Shown piece by piece: positions 1 through 6,911 of a stretch of DNA of 36,601 nucleotides. Under the pieces are notes generated by a model. It searched no databases, had not been told where the DNA came from, and was given only the letters and a program-made list of their open reading frames with translations. Positions within the stretch are counted from its first letter, which is position 1, and every line of letters starts with the position of its first letter. The DNA comes from an unicellular cyanobacterium SU2 (GTDB taxonomy: Bacteria > Cyanobacteriota > Cyanobacteriia > Cyanobacteriales > Microcystaceae), in NCBI GenBank assembly GCA_002110465.1, contig NEED01000076.1, positions 1-36,601 of the forward strand, in the 5' to 3' direction. The translations under genes were made by a program, and so were the position numbers.

Positions 1-2
1 CT

Positions 3-110
3 TTAGAGGCATTTCGTACAGCCATCTCTTACCGTTTTCATAATTGGTTAAAAAATAATGCTGACGTATTTGCTAGGTATAAAGCTAGTCTCGGCTATAT
101 TTGGGCTTGA
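3..110 (+). CDS. C-terminal tail of an unidentified protein, cut by the window edge
   Basis: An open frame enters from the left edge and stops at TGA 108-110, giving 35 residues ending in ASLGYIWA. I do not recognise the family. It lies only about 10-25 bases before the point where the next gene loses its homologous 5' part, so it may be the end of a transposase or other cargo gene of the element that truncated that gene. Without the upstream sequence no terminal repeat can be checked. Confidence 0.35.
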   Translation, partial: LEAFRTAISYRFHNWLKNNADVFARYKASLGYIWA

Positions 111-120
111 AATAAGCTAA

Positions 121-555
121 AGTCCCATTAAGAAAAAAGGAGGTTGTGGGGCAAAGTTCCGAGATAATGATGAACAAATCACTAACCAAAGTGTAGGCTT
201 AATCGAAAACCCTGACATTTTTGACCAAGTTAACACCATTCAGAAAATGGCAGAAAAACGAGCTTTAATTGCTGCTGTTTTATGTACCGTTGGGGCTTCT
301 GAATTCTTCACCCAAGACTTAGAAGACATGGATTTTGATGAACCCAAACAAACAAGAAAGGTTAAAAATATTACCCCTCAATCATCTTCTAGTAATGGTA
401 ATAGTCAAAGTGCTGAACATTGGTATGAAAAGGGCAAAAAAGATGCAGAACTTGGGAAAGAAATGACACATCCTAAAGTTAAGCCTTATACAGAAGGTTA
501 CTTTCAAGGAAAAAAAGGAAATAATCTCGCTGAAACGGAAGACATCCCGTTTTAA
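121..555 (+). pseudogene. 5'-truncated phage/plasmid ssDNA-annealing-type recombination protein
   Basis: The frame containing the ATG at 247 is open back to 121 and encodes a GGCGAKF stretch, then VNTIQKMAEKRALIAAVL and ASEFFTQDLEDMDF. As I recall, the zinc-ribbon-like GGCG piece and the NTxxKMAxKRAL...ASxFFTQDxED block are typical of the C-terminal half of a phage/plasmid single-strand annealing or ERF/Rad52-like family, normally well over 200 residues. Here an in-frame stop (118-120) and foreign sequence replace the N-terminal half, so the ATG at 247 is probably internal to the old gene. The C-terminus ends ETEDIPF, an acidic, aromatic tail like those that bind partners in SSB-type proteins. 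The next genes are Gp157-like and unknowns, fitting a phage recombination cluster. Confidence 0.55.
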
Positions 556-571
556 GTAACCAAATCTATCA

Positions 572-595
572 AGGGGAAATTTAATAACTTCCCCT
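572..595. other. Intergenic hairpin AGGGGAA/TTCCCCT
   Basis: A 7-bp perfect stem (572-578 with 589-595) with a 10-base loop sits between the truncated annealing gene and the Gp157-like gene. It has no T run, so it is not a classical terminator. A closely similar hairpin lies in the next gap (1182-1197), suggesting a shared RNA processing or stability element. Confidence 0.5.
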
Positions 596-636
596 CATCA
601 CCTCACTTTTCAATCATCGCCAAGGATTAAAATACA

Positions 637-1173
637 ATGGAAAATAATGGTAAACTGTGGCAATTATCGGATGAAATCGTAGAGCTTGAAAGCTTGATTG
701 ATGAGATTAATGATTGTGAAGATTTGACAGAATCTGAAAAAGAAACAAGGCTTAATCATGTCTTTTCTGAATGGCTTAACGAGGATTATAAGTTTGATGA
801 AAAAGCCGAAAAGGTAGCTCAGTTCATTAAACATTTAGAAGCCCTCACAGAAGCCAGAAAAGCCGAAGCTAAACGTCTTAAAACTTTAGCAGAAAGTAGT
901 GAAAAGCAAGGGGCAAAGTTAAGGGAATACTTACTAAGAGAAATGCAACGAGTCAATAAGCGAAAAATAGAAGGGATAAGCTGTAAACTTTCAATGAGAA
1001 AGAAACAACCCCGTGTATGTTTAAACGTTGAACCTGAACAATTACCCAGTGAATTTCAACGGGTAAAAGTTGAAGCAAACCTAACAGAAATTAAGAAAGC
1101 TTTGAAAAGTAAAAAAGAAATTGATTGGGCTTTCTTTTCTGACAATCAAGAATATAGTTTGATGATTAAATAG
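637..1173 (+). CDS. Siphovirus Gp157-family protein
   Basis: A 178-residue protein with an acidic, helical N-terminal half, a coiled-coil stretch around residues 60-105 (KHLEALTEARKAEAKRLKTL) and a short beta-rich C-terminal domain beginning near KIEGISCKLSMRK and ending in NQEYSLMIK. This layout and length match the Gp157 family of phage proteins, found beside recombinases and annealing proteins and linked to phage resistance in some hosts; the biochemical role is not established. Start ATG 637 is preceded by AAGG. Its neighbours (annealing-type remnant upstream, small coiled-coil protein downstream) fit a phage-type recombination operon. Confidence 0.7.
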   Translation: MENNGKLWQLSDEIVELESLIDEINDCEDLTESEKETRLNHVFSEWLNEDYKFDEKAEKVAQFIKHLEALTEARKAEAKRLKTLAESSEKQGAKLREYLLREMQRVNKRKIEGISCKLSMRKKQPRVCLNVEPEQLPSEFQRVKVEANLTEIKKALKSKKEIDWAFFSDNQEYSLMIK

Positions 1174-1181
1174 TAGTAATA

Positions 1182-1197
1182 GGGGGAACTTTCCCCC
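1182..1197. other. Hairpin GGGGGAA/TTCCCCC just before the next start codon
   Basis: A 7-bp stem with a 2-base loop ends 10 bases before the ATG at 1208 and abuts its GAGG ribosome-binding site (about 1200-1203). Position suggests it could influence translation of the coiled-coil gene or stabilise the processed mRNA. It resembles the hairpin at 572-595. Confidence 0.45.
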
Positions 1198-1207
1198 AAG
1201 AGGAACA

Positions 1208-1552
1208 ATGAAGGTCAAACAATTAGAATTAAACCTCAATAATTTAAACCCTGATGAACGTTTGAAAAGCATTGAAAACTTTCTTGATAAGGAGAAGAAA
1301 ACAGACACAAGAATAGACCGATTAACCAAAGATAGGGACTCTTTATTAATCAGAATAGCTGAATTACAAAATCAACTCCATGCCCAATATGACCCAATGC
1401 ACAAAGACTCTATATCCTTACAGAATAAACTTGAAGAAAGGATAAATGACCTTGAGAAAGAATGTGATTGTCAACAACGAGAAATACAGCGATTAACTCA
1501 AAAGAATAATCAATTAATTAATGAGTTAGAAGACCTAAAAAAAAACGATTGA
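1208..1552 (+). CDS. Small coiled-coil hypothetical protein
   Basis: A 114-residue, highly charged protein that is almost entirely predicted coiled coil from about residue 25 to the end, with leucine heptads in the stretch after LTKDRDSLLIRIAEL. No catalytic motif or family was recognised. A GAGG site precedes ATG 1208. Its stop overlaps the TTG start of the next frame, indicating translational coupling. Likely a structural or partner-binding accessory of the upstream phage-type recombination genes, by position only. Confidence 0.6.
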   Translation: MKVKQLELNLNNLNPDERLKSIENFLDKEKKTDTRIDRLTKDRDSLLIRIAELQNQLHAQYDPMHKDSISLQNKLEERINDLEKECDCQQREIQRLTQKNNQLINELEDLKKND

Positions 1553-1827
1553 CGATTGAATTAGGGGATGTTGTCGTCGCCGGACATCATCCAGGGTTAG
1601 TTATAGATATTTGGGGTAAAACTGTTTTTATAAGAAAATTTAGATTCACCCCAGGGGGACAATGGCGCGGTTCTTATGTTACTAAATATCCCATAGAATC
1701 AGTTAACCAAGCGTCCAAAACTCAAGTTAATTCTGTTTATAGTCAAGCTATAAAAGCTGTTAGTTTTAATCGATTTTCTGTTCCTAGAAAAATCTTTTTA
1801 ATGATTACAGGAGGAAAACATGAATAG
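1549..1827 (+). CDS. Hypothetical protein, beta-rich
   Basis: A 92-residue frame starting at TTG 1549, overlapping the previous stop by 4 bases. The N-terminal half (GDVVVAGHHPGLVIDIWGKTVFIRKF, shown here only for its alternating hydrophobic pattern) looks like a small beta-barrel such as an SH3-like or KOW-like fold; the rest is basic. No family was recognised. Its 3' end overlaps the ATG at 1820 by 8 bases, so 1208-1827 and the following gene read as one coupled operon. Confidence 0.5.
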   Translation: MTIELGDVVVAGHHPGLVIDIWGKTVFIRKFRFTPGGQWRGSYVTKYPIESVNQASKTQVNSVYSQAIKAVSFNRFSVPRKIFLMITGGKHE

Positions 1828-2002
1828 ATATCCTTGGTTATTATTTCATCCTAATATTCCTAAACCATTGCATGGGTTAGCCCCTAGAGTAATTAAAGGA
1901 CAACAATGGTGGAATCAGACAAAACGAGAAGCTAAAGCTAAACTTAATCAACATTGTTGGGCGTGTGGGGTTCATAAATATGATGCTAAATATCATCACT
2001 GG

Positions 2003-2524
2003 CACGCCCTTCGGGAATGCAAAAGTCAAAAGTTAAAAGTCAAAAATATGGTTTTTAATACTCACAAAAGCTATAATATTGGTATTAACTTTGTTGGTAA
2101 TTCTTAGTGATTTTATGAGTAATTTTATTTCAATATCTGAACGAACTTTTGATTTTGCTGTTAGGATAACTAAGTTGTGTAACTATTTAGATAAACAGTC
2201 TGGAACACCGCGTTTATTAGCTTCTCAATTATTTCGGTCTGGTACTTCAATAGGAGCCAATATAGAAGAATCTCAATCAGCAGAAAGTGGGAAGGACTTT
2301 GTTAGTAAACAATCAATAGCTCTCAAAGAAGCAAGAGAAACAAGATACTGGCTTAAACTCTTAATTAAATCTGAATTAATCCCATCTGAAAAAGTCTCTA
2401 GTATTCTCAATGAATGCGAACAGTTAATTAAAATAATTGCTACCTCAATTGTCACTAAAAAGAAAAACTTAAAGAATTAATTTTTGACTTTTGCCTTCTA
2501 ACTTTTGCCTTACCGAAGGGCGTG
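2003..2524 (+). mobile_element. Four-helix-bundle (IVP-like) element with 44-bp inverted-repeat ends
   Basis: The left end 2003-2046 and the reverse complement of the right end 2481-2524 are identical at 38 of 44 positions. Both begin CACGCCCTTCGG and both run into AAAAGTC-type heptamers ending AAAAGTCAAAAA. The only gene between them is the four-helix-bundle protein. Elements of this kind, a bundle protein flanked by long inverted repeats that pair as a stem, are known as intervening sequences in bacterial 23S rRNA genes; here the target is a protein gene. Transposition activity is not shown by the sequence, and no clear target duplication was seen. Confidence 0.6.
2115..2480 (+). CDS. Four helix bundle protein (23S rRNA IVP / Avd-like family)
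   Basis: A 121-residue protein from ATG 2115; the frame extends upstream to 2079 but the family usually starts close to the phrase SERTFDFAVRI. It shows the family hallmarks: LASQLFRSGTSIGANIEES, a KQSIALKEARETRYWLKLL helix and a C-terminal LIKIIATSI helix. Members form pentameric helical barrels and occur in 23S rRNA intervening sequences and, as Avd, in diversity-generating retroelements. No reverse transcriptase or variable repeat is visible here, so the Avd role is unsupported. It is the sole cargo of the inverted-repeat element 2003-2524. Confidence 0.85.
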   Translation: MSNFISISERTFDFAVRITKLCNYLDKQSGTPRLLASQLFRSGTSIGANIEESQSAESGKDFVSKQSIALKEARETRYWLKLLIKSELIPSEKVSSILNECEQLIKIIATSIVTKKKNLKN

Positions 2525-2622
2525 ACTATCATTTAATTATTGATGGAAAACGCTATGAAGCCAAACATAAAAGTTATCAAGATTGGTTAAAGTTTTATCA
2601 AAACCAATAAAATGAAGTAAGG

Positions 2623-3282
2623 TTAAACTATGTTAATTGACAGATGTTCTAAGGTAGAAATAATTGATTCTGGGTCAAGTCGCTTAGTATAGTCAGGGTC
2701 AATAAATGCCTCAACTATCTTTGCATCTTGCGTTACAACATAAGTAGCTGGAATAGGTAATTCAAAACTATCATCACCATTGTAGGCAGAAAGATTAATG
2801 CCAAAATTCTCATAAATTGGTCGTAACGTTGAGTGAAGAGTAAATACTAAGCCCAACTTTTTAGCGAATTGATTGCCAACATCGGACAAAACTTCAAAAG
2901 TTAATTCATTTTTCTCGGCAGTAGAAAGGGAATTATCGGGAGTTTCTGGAGAGATAGCCACTAAGTTAGCCCCCAATGCCTTAAATTGTGGAAGATATTG
3001 TTGTAAAGCGCGTAATTCCAAATTACAGTAAGGACACCATCCACCTCGGTAAAAGGAAATAATGACTGTTCCGAGTCGAAGCAAGTCTTGCAATTCTACA
3101 ACCGTACCTACTGCGTTAGGCAGACGAAAATTAGGCATAATATCCCCCGATTGAAGACTCTTTTTAGCAATTCCCATACGAATTAAGTCTAAGGTTGCCT
3201 CTTCCATCACTCTTTTTACTTCTTCAGGCTGTTTGGCTTTAAACTGCTCTTGCAACTGTTTTAATTCATGGGTTAAGTTCAT
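2623..3282 (-). CDS. Peroxiredoxin-like (AhpC/TSA) protein
   Basis: A 219-residue thioredoxin-fold protein. A helical N-terminal extension (about residues 1-45) precedes the AhpC/TSA domain, whose active site GGWCPYC holds C83 and C86; YRGGWCPYCN is characteristic of the cyanobacterial peroxiredoxin-like group with a CxxC rather than the usual PxxxTxxC site. Later motifs VAISPETPD and PATYVVTQD are typical of the fold. Expected role: thiol-dependent peroxide reduction in the cytoplasm; there is no signal peptide. It lies 38 bases downstream of the 2OG-Fe dioxygenase on the same strand, so the two are probably co-transcribed. Confidence 0.85.
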   Translation of the reverse strand: MNLTHELKQLQEQFKAKQPEEVKRVMEEATLDLIRMGIAKKSLQSGDIMPNFRLPNAVGTVVELQDLLRLGTVIISFYRGGWCPYCNLELRALQQYLPQFKALGANLVAISPETPDNSLSTAEKNELTFEVLSDVGNQFAKKLGLVFTLHSTLRPIYENFGINLSAYNGDDSFELPIPATYVVTQDAKIVEAFIDPDYTKRLDPESIISTLEHLSINIV

Positions 3283-3320
3283 GGTTATTCTCCAAAGATT
3301 TAGATGTTACATTTAATTAA

Positions 3321-4103
3321 CTATATTTTGTCACGCAGACGTTGATGTTCGTCTACAGTCGAAGTTCCGAGAGCATTGTTAGGATTGATGGTTCCTGTTA
3401 AGTAGTGAATAGCCGGATAGTGTGCGATGAGAACTGTTCTAGTCCCCTCCTTCTCAACAGATTGGGCTGGCTGAACATGATGAAATACTTGGTTATCGTG
3501 CCACAACATGGCATGACCTTCTTCTAACACAAAGGGATTAACTATAGCTTGTTTTCCCTCTAAATCGGCATAGATGGCATTTTTAGCCCCCTCAATATTG
3601 TTGCGTTTTAAACAGACTAAGATAGCTCGGTCAGCCCCATCGGTGTGGATACCTTGTCCTGTCAAGCATTGACCTTCATTGTCGGGGGTCACATGACTTT
3701 GCTGCACTTGAACTAAAATTGGTTCATTATCTGGAATCTTGTAGGTTCGCTTGAAAGCATTAAGCACCTTTTTGGTGGCCTGACAATCCAAAAATTCAGA
3801 AGGCATTTCTCGATAGCAACGTTTGTATCCCCCAGAAAAATCATTGTATTGCTGAGGTTGAATGAAAAAGTGAGCGCGAATTTGAAACCATTCTCCATTA
3901 AGGCAAAGAACGTAAGCTATATTTTTGGTGCGGGTAGTGAAGTAATCTGAACTAGGGTCTGGACCTAATTCACCGCACGATGAGATTAATTGATGGGCTT
4001 CTACCTTATCTAAAAGTGGCATAGTAAAAGCCAGGTCATTTTTTGAGATCTCATTAGATGGGATAGTTTTCGGGGCAGTAATCAATGCTGGTGAACAAGG
4101 CAT
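3321..4103 (-). CDS. 2OG-Fe(II) dioxygenase family protein (BsmA/IDO-like)
   Basis: A 260-residue protein with the iron-binding facial triad visible as H153-x-D155 in GIHTDGA and a distal His in WHDNQVFHH (H208 or H209), plus a candidate 2-oxoglutarate-binding Arg in GTRTVL (R222). The layout fits the 2OG-Fe_Oxy_2 family, which includes amino-acid hydroxylases such as isoleucine dioxygenase. The substrate cannot be read from sequence. Its promoter region carries an elaborate inverted repeat (4106-4150), and the peroxiredoxin-like gene follows at 38 bases, suggesting a linked oxidative or amino-acid modification function. Confidence 0.8.
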   Translation of the reverse strand: MPCSPALITAPKTIPSNEISKNDLAFTMPLLDKVEAHQLISSCGELGPDPSSDYFTTRTKNIAYVLCLNGEWFQIRAHFFIQPQQYNDFSGGYKRCYREMPSEFLDCQATKKVLNAFKRTYKIPDNEPILVQVQQSHVTPDNEGQCLTGQGIHTDGADRAILVCLKRNNIEGAKNAIYADLEGKQAIVNPFVLEEGHAMLWHDNQVFHHVQPAQSVEKEGTRTVLIAHYPAIHYLTGTINPNNALGTSTVDEHQRLRDKI

Positions 4104-4105
4104 TG

Positions 4106-4150
4106 AAGTCTTCTCCTGATCTGATTAATTTATATAATCAGGGAAGACTT
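4106..4150 (-). promoter_or_regulatory. Nested inverted repeat upstream of the dioxygenase gene
   Basis: Outer arms AAGTCTTC (4106-4113) and GAAGACTT (4143-4150) enclose inner arms CTGATTA (4121-4127) and TAATCAG (4135-4141). The structure starts 3 bases before the ATG on the minus strand and contains an AT-rich core that could hold a -10 element. It could be a repressor operator or a 5' leader hairpin. Confidence 0.5.
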
Positions 4151-4258
4151 TGAGAAACAGATTGGTGGAATCTGAGGTAGAAATAAGTTTTTGCCGATTA
4201 TTTTCTGAGAGAATGTACTCACGGGGAAAAACGACTTACTCAAACCCTTTCTTTATTT

Positions 4259-5328
4259 TTAACCAAATTCCCGTTTTTCCAAACGTAGTGCCGGATTATG
4301 CTGCCATCGGTCAGCAATATGAGCGTAGATGATGGTTGTTCTAGGGTCAGCATGGCCTAGTAAATCCTGAACTTGTCGCAAAGAGGCTCCCGCCCTTAAG
4401 GACAAGGTTCCGGCGGTATGTCTTAACGAATGTGCGCTGAGCTTTCGCCGTTGGGACTTATGCCGATTTTTTGGCCTTTTTTTCGCCTTTTTTTCCCGCT
4501 CTCTACTCTCCTTCCCCCCGATTTTCGGTTTTTTGGTCAGCTTTGGGGGCAACTCTTTTAACCCAATCTTCTGTAAATATTTGTCCACAATGCGCCGAAT
4601 AGATCGCCGACTCAACCGTTGCCCCAAGGTCCTATGAGCCACAGAAATAAAGATCGGGGTATCGGGTCCCCTTGTTTTCGCCGAGCCGTTAGGTATCGCC
4701 CAAGCAATTGGGCTAAATCGGGAGTTAACGGAACCACTCGAATGCTCCGTTTTGCCCAAACCCGCAGACCCACATTTTCCCCATCCTTGACAATATCCCC
4801 CACATTAACACGGTGCATTTCCACGGTGCGGCATCCCTCTAACACCATCACCGAAATTAACAGGCGATCGCGTAACGAATGAACCGTATCATCCACCGGC
4901 ATGGCATCAAGCAATTGGTACATTTCTGCGCTTTGCAGATAATTTATGCTGGCGGCGGGGTCTTTAACTTCCCGTGGCGGTTTTAATCGAATGGCGGGAT
5001 TGCTTAAAATATAACCGTTTTCGAGCAGGGCATCGTAAAAACGGCGCAAAACGCTCAGTTTCAGGGAGATGGTAGCTTGTTGGTATTGCTCTACCAACCA
5101 GTGACGATATTGCTTTAATTGGGCAAAGCTGGCTTCAATCGGGTGTATTTGTTGGGATTGACACCATCGGAGAAATTGCTTTATATGGGAGCGATAAGTT
5201 CGGATCGTGTCGTTGGCGGCTGCACCGTCCCCCACATCCGTCAATAAAAACTGATTAAAGAAGGCCAAAAACTGTTGTTCTTCAACCAGGATGAGTTTGG
5301 TTGGGGGGGTAGGACTCAGGTTGGACAT
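4259..5328 (-). pseudogene. Tyrosine recombinase (XerC/D-like), frameshifted
   Basis: The 5' frame (5328 down to about 4665) has the SAM-like N-terminal core-binding domain (residues 1-110) and the first catalytic Arg in EGCRTVEM (R167). The 3' frame (to 4259) holds HSLRHTAGTL (His-x-x-Arg), LGHADPRTTIIYAH (second His and the nucleophile Tyr). The two join if one base is restored in the CCC run near 4664-4666 (coding strand GGGACCCGAT), giving about 355 residues, a normal length. A basic Lys/Arg-rich insert lies between the catalytic Arg and the HxxR box. All catalytic residues survive in the two frames. Loss of a single base may be a true recent mutation or a sequencing error. A dif-like site lies 64 bases upstream. 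Confidence 0.8.
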
Positions 5329-5391
5329 GGTGAGGGTCGGGAAAGTTATCCCGCTTTAAACCGCTTTAATAGGGACATCTTAGCATAGGGT

Positions 5392-5419
5392 GAGTCCGAT
5401 AAAACCGCTTATCGGACTC
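5392..5419. other. Candidate tyrosine-recombinase core site (11-6-11)
   Basis: Perfect 11-bp inverted arms GAGTCCGATAA (5392-5402) and TTATCGGACTC (5409-5419) flank a 6-base centre AACCGC. An 11-6-11, 28-bp arrangement is that of dif and related XerC/D sites, and it lies directly upstream of the tyrosine recombinase gene. The CCGCTTTAA motif is also repeated in tandem just before it (about 5351-5370). A simple operator or cruciform hairpin is the alternative. Confidence 0.55.
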
Positions 5420-5608
5420 TATAAATTTTCCCCCAAAACTGATAACGGCTAGACCCTCCTACCGCAGTAGTCAATTCGATTGATATTTGAAATGACAACG
5501 AATCGTTGGTTCTTTACCGACATACACGAATCTATAGAGCATTGTTGCTAAGATTAAAATGTTTTTTGTGAAACATAAAGTCACAATCGACAAGGAAATC
5601 TACTCATA

Positions 5609-6034
5609 TTATTCCCCCCAAAACTGATCAATGCGTTCTACATAATCTAATTGGGCAATAGATAATAGAATTTGTTTCCATTGTTTATTATCAGTCTCAC
5701 CAATGCAAAGATATTGACTATCTTGACAGCCAATTCTACCCGAACTTTGACGATAAATATTAATTGTGGGATCTATTGTTTGTATGGCTTCAACGGCTTG
5801 CTTATTGGCAGGAATACAAAACTCGTAACTTAGGTATCTTTTAGCTCCTGATGAACCAATTAAACCATCAGTAGAAATCTGGGAAATATCAAAAGTTATC
5901 TTATTTAGTATAGGGTCAGTTGTTAAATTTTGACTCAAGATTTTTAGGGGTGAAACCTGAATTAACAACATAAATATCAACAGTCCCAAAAACTGATAAA
6001 CTTGTCTTGAATTCAACAGAAATCCTAATTTCAT
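5609..6034 (-). CDS. Secreted hypothetical protein
   Basis: A 141-residue protein with a clear N-terminal signal or anchor segment (FLGLLIFMLLIQVSPLKIL, residues about 16-34) and a mature domain with three or four cysteines (YEFCIPAN, IGCQDSQYLCIGET). No enzyme motif was seen. It looks like a cyanobacterial lineage-specific periplasmic protein, perhaps stabilised by disulfides. It is divergent from the gene at 6098, with 63 bases between starts. Confidence 0.6.
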   Translation of the reverse strand: MKLGFLLNSRQVYQFLGLLIFMLLIQVSPLKILSQNLTTDPILNKITFDISQISTDGLIGSSGAKRYLSYEFCIPANKQAVEAIQTIDPTINIYRQSSGRIGCQDSQYLCIGETDNKQWKQILLSIAQLDYVERIDQFWGE

Positions 6035-6097
6035 AATTGTTTGCTCCTTTTTAACTAATGTTTAATACTCATCCTCATCCCAATCTTCATACTGACG

Positions 6098-6673
6098 ATG
6101 ATAAGCTTACAACAAATGCTTGATGCACTAGCCAGCAATAAAAACCTCTGTGATATTGGATATCAATATGCAGAATACGACTATCGTGGGTATTGTCTTT
6201 GGGTCATTGATTGTGTCCGTCATATTTTGCCCATAACCGAACGGTATCTTTCACCATCACACATCACTCAACTATCCACCTCACTTGACATGGCGGTAGA
6301 ATTTATTAACGGTGACACCGACATTGAGGCAGTTATCAGTGCAGCACAACGGACTCGACAAATAACCCAAGCCTATTATTCAGCGTCGGAGAAAATTAGG
6401 TGGGATGTCTCAGAAACCCTTGATGCCATCAACAATGCCATTGAACTGACATTACCCAATACATCGGTCTATCATGAAGATGTTTTGTCGGCGGCAGCCC
6501 GTGTAGCCTACTATGGCCACCTAGATGATGATGTCGATTCTCTTCGTCTGTCTCCATCGGACTGTAATAACACCTCGGAACTTCTTGGTTACTGCGAATC
6601 TAAACGGGAAACTGTATGGCAAAGAATGGCACTATCTACTCGGCTGCTTAAAGATGAATCAAAAAAATTATGA
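6098..6673 (+). CDS. Hypothetical all-helical protein
   Basis: A 191-residue, mostly helical acidic protein from ATG 6098. No family was recognised with confidence; the helical pattern and solitary setting next to a truncated minus-strand coding fragment (6674-6850) resemble immunity or antitoxin-like proteins beside decayed toxin genes, but that is only a positional guess. The central part has AAQRTRQITQAYY and the end has AARVAYYGHLDDD. Confidence 0.5.
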   Translation: MISLQQMLDALASNKNLCDIGYQYAEYDYRGYCLWVIDCVRHILPITERYLSPSHITQLSTSLDMAVEFINGDTDIEAVISAAQRTRQITQAYYSASEKIRWDVSETLDAINNAIELTLPNTSVYHEDVLSAAARVAYYGHLDDDVDSLRLSPSDCNNTSELLGYCESKRETVWQRMALSTRLLKDESKKL

Positions 6674-6850
6674 CTACTTAAAAACTTTTAAATAAATCGT
6701 TTCATACCATTGTTTTTGAGACGTTTCATCAATAGTTCCATAAGGAGGAAAAGCAGGATATTTTAACGTTTGATCCAATCGTATGTGCATCCAAGGAACC
6801 CCATGACCATGTGTATTACACCACACAATCTGCTCATCAATAATAGCTTA
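6674..6850 (-). pseudogene. C-terminal fragment of an unidentified protein
   Basis: On the minus strand a frame of 58 codons runs to TAG at 6674-6676 and encodes DEQIVWCNTHGHGVPWMHI, RLDQTLKYPAFPPYG and ETIYLKVFK. It has no start codon of its own, and stops lie immediately upstream. Composition (Trp, His, Gly, Pro clustering) is that of a folded domain rather than random translation, so it looks like the 3' end of a lost gene. The family was not recognised. Confidence 0.4.
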
Positions 6851-6911
6851 TTATTGGACTCTCATAAAGTTTCGACAGTCAAGAAGATAAAATTAAATTA
6901 CCAATTAGTAA

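Larger units (their letters stand above)
1820..2610 (+). pseudogene. HNH-type protein gene, interrupted and internally deleted
   Basis: The first part (1820 to about 2002) encodes YPWLLFHPNIPKPLHGL, WWNQTKREAKAK and a CWACGVHK zinc knuckle, which I recognise as the start of a cyanobacterial HNH-endonuclease-like family. The last part (2524-2610) encodes DYHLIIDGKRYEAKHKSY and QDWLKFYQ, which matches the C-terminus of the same family in a different frame. The middle, including the second Cys pair and the HNH core, is missing, and a 522-base four-helix-bundle element sits exactly between the two parts. The gene is therefore dead. ATG 1820 follows an AGGAGG site at about 1809-1814. Confidence 0.6.

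Noticed and set aside
2079-2480. Diversity-generating retroelement accessory (Avd) interpretation of the four-helix-bundle gene
   Set aside because: No reverse transcriptase, template repeat or variable repeat is visible nearby.
5496-5508. CAACGA-A-TCGTTG palindrome
   Set aside because: Short, single copy, no link to a neighbouring regulator.
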